Positions 36,645-47,000 of a DNA stretch of 64,000 nucleotides are shown here, one piece after another. The notes below the pieces were generated by a model that saw only the letters and a list, made by a program, of their open reading frames with translations, did no database searches and was not told where the DNA came from. Both the position numbers and the translations under genes were made by a program. The first letter of the stretch is position 1. Each line of letters begins with the position of its first letter. Location: positions 62,001-126,000 of the forward strand of contig JAFECE010000005.1 of the NCBI GenBank assembly GCA_018242295.1. Reading direction: 5' to 3'. Source of the stretch: Pseudomonadota bacterium (lineage in GTDB: Bacteria; Pseudomonadota; Alphaproteobacteria; Rhizobiales; Hyphomicrobiaceae).

Positions 36645-37352
36645 TCAAGGCGCCGTCTCGATATTTCCATGCAGGCGAGCGATCATGCCGATGGGCAAGC
36701 CCGCGCCATACAGCATCTGGCAGATCTGGCTGCGCATGGAATGCAGCAGATAACCTTCGCGCTTGTATTGCTCGGCCGACGTCACGGCGTTGGCGTCCAG
36801 CATCGTGAGGCGACGGCGGCCGAGACGCCGAGCCAGATCGATATCCTCCATGATCGGCAGGTTTTTGTAACCGCCGACCGCGTCGAAGAGCTGGCGCGGG
36901 ATCAGCAAGCCCTGATCGCCATAGGGGACGCGCAGGACCTTGCATCGGAGATGAACCAGGCCCTCGAGCACGCGCGGGGCGATGCCTTTGTCATCGAGAC
37001 GGAACGTAAAAGCGCCCGCGGCCGGCGAACGCTCACCCAGATCGACGCCGCGCATGAAGGCAATCGCGCTGCGATCCCAGTCTTCTTCGAGAACGGTGCC
37101 GGGATGTAAGAACAGAAGCCACGGAAAGCGTGCCATAGCGGCGCCCTGAGCAAGCTGTCCGCCCCGTTCGCGGGTGCTGACGACGACGTCTGCGCCGGCC
37201 TGATCTGCGACATCTGCGGTACTGTCGGTCGAGCCGCCATCGACGACGATGACCTGTTTAACAAGCCCGTCCACGGCCGAGGGAACGAGGGCAGACAACG
37301 TCGCTGCCAACGTGCGCTCAGCATTACGCGCAGGAATGATTACCGAGATCAT
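36645..37352 (-). CDS. Family 2 glycosyltransferase (TIGR04283-like)
   Basis: A 235-residue inverting GT-A glycosyltransferase starting MISVIIPARNAERTLAATL, with DXD-like VVDGGSTDSTADVAD and acceptor-side GGYKNLPIMEDIDLARRL. The C-terminal RMLYGAGLP-type hydrophobic segment and lack of membrane spans suggest a cytosolic enzyme. The layout resembles TIGR04283, some of which are linked to arsenosugar synthesis; no arsenic genes are adjacent, so the substrate is open. It converges on moaB with a 24-base gap. Confidence 0.82.
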   Translation of the reverse strand: MISVIIPARNAERTLAATLSALVPSAVDGLVKQVIVVDGGSTDSTADVADQAGADVVVSTRERGGQLAQGAAMARFPWLLFLHPGTVLEEDWDRSAIAFMRGVDLGERSPAAGAFTFRLDDKGIAPRVLEGLVHLRCKVLRVPYGDQGLLIPRQLFDAVGGYKNLPIMEDIDLARRLGRRRLTMLDANAVTSAEQYKREGYLLHSMRSQICQMLYGAGLPIGMIARLHGNIETAP

Positions 37353-37502
37353 TCGCTTTAACTGACACGGCAGAGACCCTGCGGCAAGGCGCTCCAAGTC
37401 GCGGGGCGTTAACCTACCTTTGCAGCGCGGTCACGTGTTTGTTCTTTATTTGTTCCAGGGAAGCTGGTATCGGAAGGCGTGCTTCGAGAACGCGCTCCGA
37501 AT

Positions 37503-38615
37503 ATGGCTTCTGATCGAGACCTTTCTGATTTTCCGAGCATACCGGACGTCGTCGATTCCGAGCGGCGCCGCGGCCGGGGCGCGCGTTCGAACAAGACCGG
37601 GCGCTTTGAGGCGCAAGCGCATGAAGAATTCGATGACGGCTGGGAGACGCTCGGCGATCTCGACGCCTTCAAGACCGAGGTTTTCGAGGACACCAGCAAG
37701 ACGATCATCTCGCACAATGACAGCCCGGACGTTTCTTTCGACAGTTCGATAAATCCGTACAAGGGCTGCGAGCACGGCTGCATTTATTGCTATGCGCGGC
37801 CGACCCATTGCTACCTCGGGCATTCGGCGGGCCTCGATTTCGAGACGAAGCTGTACGCGAAGCCCAACGCCGCGGCGCTCCTGGAGCGCGAATTCAAAAA
37901 GCCGGGCTACAAGCCGGAAACAATCGTGATCGGCGGCAATACCGATCCTTACCAGCCGATCGAACGGGAACGGAGAATAACGCGCTCAATCCTAGAGGTG
38001 ATGGCGACGGCCAATCATCCACTCGGGATCATTACGAAGTCGGCGCTCGTCGCCCGCGACATCGACATCCTCGGGCCGATGGCGGTAAAAAATCTAGCGC
38101 GAGTTGCGGTTTCGATCACAACGCTCGATCGTCATATCGCGCGCGCGATGGAGCCGCGCGCCGCGACGCCATCGAAGCGGCTCGATACTGTGCAGCGGCT
38201 CGCCGATGCCGGAATTCCGGTGACGGTTATGGTCGCGCCGATCGTTCCGGGCCTAACGGATCATGAGATCGAGCCGATTCTGGAAGCGGCGCGCGAGGCC
38301 GGCGCGCGAGAAGCCGGCTACGTGCTCCTCAGGTTACCGCTCGAGATCAAGGACCTCTTTCGCGAGTGGCTTCGAGAGGAGTTTCCGGACCGTGCCGACA
38401 AGGTCATTTCGCTACTCCGTTCGATGCACGGCGGGCGTGATTACACGGCGGATTTCGGTGTCCGCCAGCGCGGCCGCGGCCCCTACGCGACCCAGATCGC
38501 GCTCCGATTCCGGCTCGCGAAGAAACGGCTCAGCTTCGGCGAGGAGCGCGTTTCGCTGCGGAAGGATCTCTTCATAAAGCCCGGAAATGGGGGACAACAA
38601 TTACGACTGCTTTGA
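37503..38615 (+). CDS. Radical SAM protein, PA0069 family
   Basis: A radical SAM enzyme of 370 residues. The [4Fe-4S]-SAM cluster motif appears as GCEHGCIYCYARPTH (C-x3-C-x2-C), preceded by the family's SINPYKG. Conserved VIGGNTDPYQPIER and APIVPGLTDHEIEPIL follow, features of the PA0069/Rv2578c group related to spore photoproduct lyase. The N-terminus is charged and low complexity (DSERRRGRGARSNK). The reaction is unknown. Start ATG 37503 is preferred; GTG 37479 is possible. RnhB follows after 32 bases. Confidence 0.88.
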   Translation: MASDRDLSDFPSIPDVVDSERRRGRGARSNKTGRFEAQAHEEFDDGWETLGDLDAFKTEVFEDTSKTIISHNDSPDVSFDSSINPYKGCEHGCIYCYARPTHCYLGHSAGLDFETKLYAKPNAAALLEREFKKPGYKPETIVIGGNTDPYQPIERERRITRSILEVMATANHPLGIITKSALVARDIDILGPMAVKNLARVAVSITTLDRHIARAMEPRAATPSKRLDTVQRLADAGIPVTVMVAPIVPGLTDHEIEPILEAAREAGAREAGYVLLRLPLEIKDLFREWLREEFPDRADKVISLLRSMHGGRDYTADFGVRQRGRGPYATQIALRFRLAKKRLSFGEERVSLRKDLFIKPGNGGQQLRLL

Positions 38616-38647
38616 CAGGGAGGTTGGCGCGGTGATCAAAGTGACGA

Positions 38648-39286
38648 ATGAAGATCGCCGATTCGCGCATAAAGCCGACTTTTGAGCTCGAGGCAGCAGA
38701 GCATCTGCTCGGGTCTCGGCCGATCGCAGGCGTGGACGAAGCGGGTCGCGGACCGTGGGCAGGACCCGTCGTTGCGGCTGCCGTCATTCTCAATCCCGAG
38801 AAGATCCCCGCGAACATCGACGACAGTAAAGTGCTCGATGAAGACTCTCGCGCGTTTCTCTACCGGCGCATCATGAAGGTTGCGATCGTCGGCGTCGGGA
38901 TTGCGGACGTCGAGCGGATCGACCGCGAGAATATTCTCGGCGCGACTCTTTGGGCGATGGCGCAGGCGATCAGCCAGCTTGCCGAAGTTCCGAAGCTGGT
39001 ACTTATCGACGGCAACAAGGCGCCGAGCGTGTCCGTTCAGACTCGGACGATCGTCAAGGGCGACTCCAAGTGCCTTTCCATTGCAGCAGCGTCGATCATT
39101 GCGAAAGTCACGCGCGATCGTCTGATGACGCAGATGGCGCGCGATTATCCAGGATATGGCTTCGAGCGTCACAAAGGTTACGGCACACCTGAACATCAGG
39201 CGGCGATCGACAAGCTCGGAGTCTCGTCGCTGCACCGGCGCTCGTTCAGACCTGTTCAATTAGCACTCGGGCTCGCCGACGCTTAA
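38648..39286 (+). CDS. rnhB: Ribonuclease HII
   Basis: Removes RNA and single ribonucleotides from DNA duplexes. The 212-residue protein has the catalytic motif GVDEAGRGPWAGPV (Asp-Glu), the conserved LIDGNK with the third acidic residue, and AAASIIAKVTRDRLM. The C-terminal HKGYGTPEHQAAI segment is standard. It precedes ccrM, an arrangement known from this order. Confidence 0.96.
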   Translation: MKIADSRIKPTFELEAAEHLLGSRPIAGVDEAGRGPWAGPVVAAAVILNPEKIPANIDDSKVLDEDSRAFLYRRIMKVAIVGVGIADVERIDRENILGATLWAMAQAISQLAEVPKLVLIDGNKAPSVSVQTRTIVKGDSKCLSIAAASIIAKVTRDRLMTQMARDYPGYGFERHKGYGTPEHQAAIDKLGVSSLHRRSFRPVQLALGLADA

Positions 39287-39312
39287 TCGGCGCGCGCCTC
39301 AAGTTGCACATC

Positions 39313-39317
39313 GAATC
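39313..39317. promoter_or_regulatory. GANTC site in the ccrM upstream region
   Basis: A single GAATC lies in the 165 bases between rnhB and ccrM, in an AT-rich patch (AATCAAAAAATATAAATC). CcrM recognises GANTC. In Caulobacter, methylation of GANTC sites in the ccrM promoter affects its expression; whether this site does so is inference. I found no TTAA-N7-TTAA CtrA box here. Confidence 0.35.
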
Positions 39318-39439
39318 AAAAAATATAAATCGCTTGCGCGTGTCTAAGCTGTATTCACGCGCGCTTCTCATCATGTACAAAGCTCGCAGGCACGCGACGT
39401 GAAACATCAGACGCGTGCGATATGTAATTCGTAGCGTAG

Positions 39440-40567
<1,128 letters not shown>

Positions 40568-40589
40568 ATCGCGAAGCGCTTTAGCGGGC

Positions 40590-41720
40590 TCAGTTGTCAG
40601 CCAAGCCGTGCGCGATGACCTTCTTCATCACGCTCGGCAGGGCTTGCGCATGCAGGTCGCGGCGATGAACCCATCGGCAGCGTTCCTGCTCGGCCCAGAG
40701 CGTGAAGCTCGCATCGATTGGAACGAGCGCGCGGTAGACGATCAGCTCGAGCCGGAAGTGGGTGAAGACGTGGACGACTGCGCCTGGCACCGGCAGCCAT
40801 GACGTCGTCACGGGCGCGGAGCGCATCGCCTCTTTTCTCCCGGGCAATGCGTCATCCCACGGAGTCGACGGCACCTCGAGCATGCCGCCGAGCAGCCCGG
40901 CTTCGCGACGCTGACGCAAGAGGATGGCGCCATCCTCCCGCTGGACGAGAAAAGCGACGCCGTATCGCGACGGCCGCGCCGTCTTCGTGCCGCGCATCGG
41001 CAACAGTTCGGCAAGGTTTTGCGCGCTCGCTGAGCAATCCTGCTGCAGCGGACAGACGAGACATGACGGCTTTCTCGGCGTGCAGATCTCGGCGCCAAGG
41101 TCCATCATCGCTTGTGCGAAGTCGCCAGCGCGCCGCTGCGGTGTGAGCGTCGCGGCAAGCCTCTTGATTTCGGGTTTGGCTGCAGGCAGGGGCTGCCTCA
41201 CCGCGAAGAGGCGCGACACGACACGCTCGATATTGCCATCAACTGGCGTCGCCTTTTCGCCGAATGCGATCGCGGCGATCGCCGCGGCGGTGTAGGGGCC
41301 GATGCCCGGCAGCTTCAGAAGTTCGCTCTCGCTACTTGGAAATTTTCCACCGTAATCGCGGGCGACGGCATCAGCGCAGGCCTTCAGATTGCGTGCGCGC
41401 GAATAGTAGCCGAGGCCTGCCCATTGCTGCAGGACCTCTTCCAGTTGCGCCTGGCTGAGCGCGGTGACCGTCGGCCAGCGCGCGACGAATTTCTGAAAGT
41501 ACGGAACGACCGCCTTCACGGTCGTCTGCTGCAGCATGATCTCGGACAGCCAGACGCGATAGGGATCGGCCTTTTTGCGCGGGCTGTAGCGCCAGGGCAG
41601 ATCGCGACGCTCGGCTTCATACCAGGCGAGCAAAGCCTTGACCGTCATCGGTCCGGCCGGACGCAACGGCAGCTGCTGCTGTCGCCTGCGAAACGCTGCA
41701 TTTTCCTGGACCGCGCCCAT
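40590..41720 (-). CDS. mutY: A/G-specific adenine DNA glycosylase
   Basis: Removes A mispaired with 8-oxoG. The 376-residue protein has the helix-hairpin-helix LPGIGPYTAAAIAAIAFG, catalytic Glu in LSEIMLQQTTV and Asp in PVDGNIERVV, and the [4Fe-4S] loop CTPRKPSCLVCPLQQDC. A C-terminal NUDIX-like 8-oxoG recognition domain starts at about residue 230. The first 25 residues are an unconserved Gln/Arg-rich extension; the conserved part starts at MTVKALLAWY. Divergent from the DUF721 gene. Confidence 0.96.
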   Translation of the reverse strand: MGAVQENAAFRRRQQQLPLRPAGPMTVKALLAWYEAERRDLPWRYSPRKKADPYRVWLSEIMLQQTTVKAVVPYFQKFVARWPTVTALSQAQLEEVLQQWAGLGYYSRARNLKACADAVARDYGGKFPSSESELLKLPGIGPYTAAAIAAIAFGEKATPVDGNIERVVSRLFAVRQPLPAAKPEIKRLAATLTPQRRAGDFAQAMMDLGAEICTPRKPSCLVCPLQQDCSASAQNLAELLPMRGTKTARPSRYGVAFLVQREDGAILLRQRREAGLLGGMLEVPSTPWDDALPGRKEAMRSAPVTTSWLPVPGAVVHVFTHFRLELIVYRALVPIDASFTLWAEQERCRWVHRRDLHAQALPSVMKKVIAHGLADN

Positions 41721-41818
41721 GCGCCCTTTATCTCCGGTTGCGCGGGAACCTCGAATCGCATCGACAATGCTAGACTTCCTTTACGTCACCACAAGCCTGC
41801 CCGCGATGAGAGACGCCC

Positions 41819-42373
41819 TTGAGCACTAAAGAACCCACAGCTCAGATGCGCCCGCTACCTCCGGACGTGCGGAATGTGAGGGGGCAATTTGCGAAGGCGG
41901 TCGGCGCGTTCGTGCCCAAAGTGACGGCGGCCGTCTTTGAGAAGTATGGCTTTCACAGCGCCGAGATCATGTCGTCGTGGGAGACGATCGTGGGAGCCGA
42001 CCTTGCGCGGCTGACGAGGCCCGAGACGATCAAATGGCCCCGCGGTGCGCGCTCGCCCGTCGATGCGGAGGACGGCGGACGAAGTGCCGGCGCGACGCTC
42101 GTCGTTGCCTCCGACCCGGCCTTCGCGCTCGAGGTTTCCTACCGGCACGCGGAAATCATGGATCGGATCAACCGGTATTTTGGATACCGGGCCGTGACCC
42201 AGCTCAAGGTTCATCAGGTTCCCCGAACCGAAACCGCAGCTTCACCGCAGAAAGCCTCCCCTCGTCCGGCTGCACCCAAGACTGTGGCCCAAAACTCCAC
42301 GAATGCTCCGGACGATATCGCGGCAGCCCTTGAGACCCTCGGCAGAAGCGTTGCCGCCGCGTCGACCCGCTGA
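41819..42373 (+). CDS. DUF721 (DciA-like) family protein
   Basis: A 184-residue protein. The folded part runs from GAFVPKVTAAVFEKYGFHS to VTQLKVHQ, with SSWETIVGADLARLTRPETIK typical of DUF721. The family includes DciA, a helicase loader/partner in bacteria without DnaC; that role is family inference only. The C-terminal 50 residues are low complexity. The start is TTG at 41819 with a GAGA-type SD. DsbA-like genes follow on the same strand after 147 bases. Confidence 0.8.
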   Translation: MSTKEPTAQMRPLPPDVRNVRGQFAKAVGAFVPKVTAAVFEKYGFHSAEIMSSWETIVGADLARLTRPETIKWPRGARSPVDAEDGGRSAGATLVVASDPAFALEVSYRHAEIMDRINRYFGYRAVTQLKVHQVPRTETAASPQKASPRPAAPKTVAQNSTNAPDDIAAALETLGRSVAAASTR

Positions 42374-42520
42374 CAGGATTCCTGGATTTGCTGGGATATT
42401 ACCGGCCCTTTAGTTGCCATAGGCTGCGGTTTCGGCTTATTCCGGCGCCAGATCCGTGCTAGGCGGCGTGCTTCGACCGCCGTTCCCCCACGGCATGCAT
42501 CGCGATGAGGAGTTTGGACC

Positions 42521-43219
42521 TTGATCGAGTTCAGAAATTTTATTCCGGGCCGTTCCTCTGAAGGACGAGGCATTCGCTTCGGTCTCATGGCTTTGGCGGC
42601 CGTCGCCGGACTGGCGTTCACGAGCGCTAGCCCGAGCCTTGCTCAGGGCAAGGGCCCTACGGAAGTTTCCGTTGAAGAGCTGATGAAGCCGTCGGATCTT
42701 CCCGACCTCGCTATCGGGCCCAAGGACGCGAAGGTGACGATCGTCGAATACGCTTCGATGACGTGCCCGCACTGCGCGCATTTCTCCACCGAGGTCTTCG
42801 AGCCCATAAAGAAGAAGTACATCGATACGGGCAAAGTTCGCTTCATTTATCGCGAGTTCCCGCTCGACAATCTCGCCGCCGCCGTATCGATGCTGGCGCG
42901 CTGCGCAGGCAACGACAAGGTGCTTCCGCTAGTCGAGACGTTCTACGAGAAGCAGGCGGACTGGGCCTTTGCCAACGGAAGCCCCGTGCCGAAGCTCTTC
43001 GATATTGCGAAGCAGGCCGGCTTCACCAAAGAGAGTTTCGATAAGTGCCTGACAGATCAGAAGCTTCTGGATCAGATTACGGCGCAGCGCTCGCGGGCGA
43101 GCGAGACCTTTGGCGTCAATGCCACACCGACATTCTTTATCAACGGCAAGCGGTTGCAGGAGGCTCCATCGGTCGAAGCATTTGATAAGGTGCTGGAGCC
43201 GCTGCTGGCCGCGAAGTAA
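42521..43219 (+). CDS. DsbA-like periplasmic thiol-disulfide oxidoreductase
   Basis: A 232-residue thioredoxin-fold protein with a signal peptide (FGLMALAAVAGLAFTSAS, cleavage near SLAQG). The redox motif is TCPHCAHF, and the cis-Pro loop is NATPTFFINGKRL. The intervening helical segment fits the DsbA family. The start is TTG 42521, supported by GAGGAG at about 9-base spacing. It precedes a second, lipoprotein DsbA-like gene. Substrates in the periplasm are unknown. Confidence 0.9.
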   Translation: MIEFRNFIPGRSSEGRGIRFGLMALAAVAGLAFTSASPSLAQGKGPTEVSVEELMKPSDLPDLAIGPKDAKVTIVEYASMTCPHCAHFSTEVFEPIKKKYIDTGKVRFIYREFPLDNLAAAVSMLARCAGNDKVLPLVETFYEKQADWAFANGSPVPKLFDIAKQAGFTKESFDKCLTDQKLLDQITAQRSRASETFGVNATPTFFINGKRLQEAPSVEAFDKVLEPLLAAK

Positions 43220-43232
43220 CTGGAAATTCTTG

Positions 43233-44039
43233 ATGCTCGTCCGTTCGCTGGGTCTTGCCGCCACATTTGTCGTCGCTGGTTGGCTCTCAGGTTGCGGCGC
43301 ATCGTTTCCGCCGCTTTCTCCGAACGCGACGGCGAGCATTTCCGCTGATGGCAGCGCTCTCGGCGCTGCCTATCCGTCGGTCGCGTCCGAAAAGCCCGAT
43401 GGCATGCCGACGCCGTTCGGCGACCCGAATGGGACGTCGACCGGCGGCCGCGAAGTCATCGAGAACCCGACAGTTGCCGACGTCATGGCGCCGAGTCCCT
43501 TGCCGGAGATGAGCTGGGGCCGGACCGACGCACCAGTGACGATCGTCCAGTACGCGTCGCTGACCTGTCCGCATTGCCGCCACTTCCACGAGACGACATA
43601 TCCCGAGCTGAAACGCCGGTTAATCGACACGGGCAGGGTGCGCTACATCCTACGCGAGTTCCCAATCGGGAAAACATCGGGCAACGCGACGATCGTGCTA
43701 CGCTGCGCGCCGCCCGATAAGTACTTGGAACTTTACGGGAAATTCATGCAGCAGCAGACGTCCTGGGTGTCGCAGGAAGTGCGGCTTGACGCCATCTACT
43801 CCGTCGCGCGACAGGTGGGGATGACGCGCCCGCAGTTTGACGCTTGCCTGCAGAATCAAGGCATGATCGAGAACTTGAAGTGGGTAAAGGATCGCGGCCG
43901 CAAGCTCGGAATCGTTGGTACGCCGAACTTTTTCATCGGCAACAAGCTCATCAAGAAAGAGCTGACGATCACCGAGATCGCTGACTACGTCGAGCAGGCC
44001 GGCCGAAGTGGCACGCCAACGGCAGCTGCAAGCCCCTAG
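43233..44039 (+). CDS. DsbA-like lipoprotein thiol-disulfide oxidoreductase
   Basis: A 268-residue second DsbA-like protein, 13 bases after the first. The N-terminus is a lipoprotein signal, LVRSLGLAATFVVAGWLSGC, with the lipobox LSGC. A Pro/Ser-rich linker of about 70 residues links it to the thioredoxin domain. The redox motif is TCPHCRHF and the cis-Pro loop is GTPNFFIGNKLI. It would act on the periplasmic face of a membrane. The two proteins share the domain but are not near-identical, which suggests divided roles. Smc follows after 59 bases. Confidence 0.87.
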   Translation: MLVRSLGLAATFVVAGWLSGCGASFPPLSPNATASISADGSALGAAYPSVASEKPDGMPTPFGDPNGTSTGGREVIENPTVADVMAPSPLPEMSWGRTDAPVTIVQYASLTCPHCRHFHETTYPELKRRLIDTGRVRYILREFPIGKTSGNATIVLRCAPPDKYLELYGKFMQQQTSWVSQEVRLDAIYSVARQVGMTRPQFDACLQNQGMIENLKWVKDRGRKLGIVGTPNFFIGNKLIKKELTITEIADYVEQAGRSGTPTAAASP

Positions 44040-44098
44040 GGGCAGTTTTGCACCGGTCCTGAGCCACGACGACACGGCATCGAGGACTGACGAGTAGA

Positions 44099-47000
44099 AT
44101 GAAGATCACGCGGCTCAGGCTTCTGGGATTCAAGTCCTTCGTCGATGCGACGGAGCTTGTTATCGAGCCCGGCCTCACGGGCGTGGTCGGCCCCAACGGG
44201 TGCGGAAAATCAAACCTTCTCGAGGCGCTTCGCTGGGTCATGGGCGAAAGCTCGCACAAGTCGATGCGCGCCGCCGCGATGGACGACGTGATTTTCTCAG
44301 GCAGTGGCGGGCGGCCGGAACGCTCTAGCGCCGAAGTCACGATGTTCCTCGACAACAGCGCGCGGAAGGCGCCTGCCGAATTCAACGACGGCGACCTTAT
44401 CGAGATCACGCGGCGCATCGAGCGGGAAGCGGGCTCCGCTTACCGCATCAACGGACGGGAAGTGCGGGCGCGCGACGTCAAGGTTCTGTTCGAAGATGCG
44501 GCGACCGGCGCGCGGTCACCGGCGCTGGTGCGTCAGGGGCAGATCGGCGAAATCGTCAACTCGAAGCCCGAGCAGCGCCGGCGCATTCTGGAAGACGCGG
44601 CAGGCATTGCAGGCCTGCACACGCGGCGGCACGAAGCGGAACTGAAGCTCAGAGCCGCTGAAACCAACATCGAGCGCCTGAACGATGTCGCCGGCCAGCT
44701 GCAATCGCAAACGGAATCCCTGAAGCGGCAAGCGCGGCAGGCGCGGCGCTACAAGGAACTGTCGACCGACATCCGTCAGCAAGAGGCGCTTGCCTTGCAT
44801 CTGACGTGGCAGGACGCGCACGGGAGCGTTGAGCACGAGGAGGCGCAGCTTACCGAAACGATGATGCGTCTCGGCGCGGCGACGGAAGCAGAAGCGAAGG
44901 CGTTCAAGGAAGAGCTTCGCCTTGCGGAAGCGTTGCCGCCGCTTCGCGAAGCGGAGGCCGTGAAGGCAGCGGCGCTCGCACGCTTCAAGATCGAGCAGGA
45001 AAACCTCGAACGCGAGGCGAACCGGGCGGCCGAACGGGCGCGTGAACTTGAAGCGCGCGCGAAACACCTTGAAGCCGATCTCGCGCGTGAAACGGGCTTC
45101 ATTCACGAAGCCAAAGAGACATTGCTCCATCTCGATGCCGATCTCGCCGCCATCAAGGAGGCCGATCGCAAGGCCATCGACGAAGAGGCAAAAGAGAAAA
45201 GCAAACTCGAGACGGCGGAAGCGCACCGTGTGCGGACGGAAGCCCTTTTCGCTGATATCACGCATCGAGCGGCCGATGCGCGCGCGAAGCTCAAAAGCCT
45301 CGAGGCGGCTCTCTCCGAACGCAAAGACCTGGTTGGCAAGATAGCGCGCCAAATCACGGCTTTCGATGCACAGATCGAAAATTTGAGATCGAAAGCGCCG
45401 GATGGCGAGCATGTTTCCGACATGGCGCATCGCGGGCAGGCGCTCGCGCAGGACATCAGCAAAATCGAAGCCGATACGCTGACGGCTGAAGAGACTGTCA
45501 AGACGGCGCAGGCCGAAGCCAAGGCCCGGCGCGACGAGGCGCAGCGCGTCCGTCTCGCGGCCAACGCGTTCTCGACCGAGCGTGACACGATCGCAAAGCT
45601 CTTGGCGCGGTCGGACGAAGGCGCGTATCCGCCGGCTGTCGACAATATCCGCGTTTCGCCGGGCTATGAGACAGCGCTTGGCGCGGCCTTGGGCGACGAT
45701 CTCGAAGCGCCGATCGCTCCGGAAGCGAGCGTGCATTGGCGGCGTCTCGATCTTCCGGCCGAAGACCACGCACTGCCCGCCGATGCGGAACCGCTCGTCA
45801 TGCACGTTGAAGCGCCGCAGGAGCTGACGCGACGGCTTCGGCAGATCGGCGTCGTCAAGCGTTCGGAAGGCGCACGCCTGCAGCCGCATTTGAAAACGGG
45901 GCAACGCCTCGTATCTCGGGAAGGCGACCTCTGGCGTTGGGATGGTTTCGTCGCGGCAGCGGGCGGCGTCACGCCTGCCGCTCAGCGGCTTGCTCACAAG
46001 AATCGCCTGGCGGAACTCGATCGGAGCGCGCAGGCCGTCCTCGACAAAGCCAAGGACACGATTGACGGCGAGCGCAAAGCGGCGACGGCGGCTCAGCATG
46101 CCGAGGCGGAGGAACGCCGGCTACGCCAGCTTTGGCGCGAAAAGCAGAACGAGCTTGCGCAAGTTCGCCAACAATTGACGGGGCTCGAGAAGCTTCAGCG
46201 CGAGAGCGAGACGCAGCTTGCCGCAGTGACGGCGCAACGCGCACGGGCCGACGAAGAGTTGACCAACGCCCAGGCGCGTCACGTCGAAATCGAAGCGCAC
46301 ATCGTAACGATGAGCGTCGGCGAAGATCTCGAACCGCAGCTCAAGACCGCGCAAGCGGAAGCCGAGGAGGCTCGCCGCGAGGTCGCGGAATCGCGGGCAC
46401 GTCTCGGCAGTCTCGAACGCGACAAGCAGATCCGGGTTGAGCGCATCCGCCACGCCAATGCCGACATCGCGCGCTGGCACGGACGTCAGCACAGCGCCGA
46501 AGCGCAGGTTCAGGCTCTCGACATTCGCCTCAAAGAGGCGCGCGATGAAATGACGGCGACGGCGGATTTGCCGGAGCGCATCGCGGCGCAAAGGGAGACC
46601 TTGCTGTCGGCTCTGTCACGGGCGGATGACGAACGGCGCGCGGCTGCGGATACGTTGGCTTCCGCTGAGAACGCGATCCGGGCTGCAACTGAATCGCTCC
46701 GCTCCATCCAGTCGGAAGTTTCAGCGGCGCGGGAAGCTAATGCGCGCATCGAGACGCGGCTCGAAAATGCACGGCACAAACGCCAGGAGGCGGCGCGGCA
46801 TATCCGGGAAGCATTCGAGGTGGCGCCAGAAGCATGCCTCGCACTCGCCGAGCTTCCCGAGGCGTCCGCCATTCCGTTGCTTGCCGACGTCGAACGGCAT
46901 TTGACGCGGCTCAAAGCCGACCGGGAGCGTCTCGGCGGCGTCAACCTGCAGGCGGATGATGATCTCGCCGAGGTTTCCAAGCAGCTCGACAGCCTCGTTG

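Noticed and set aside
44516-46099. A 527-residue reading frame on the minus strand inside smc
   Set aside because: It is antisense to coiled-coil-coding smc, is Arg/Phe/Leu-rich and has no domain; a shadow frame.
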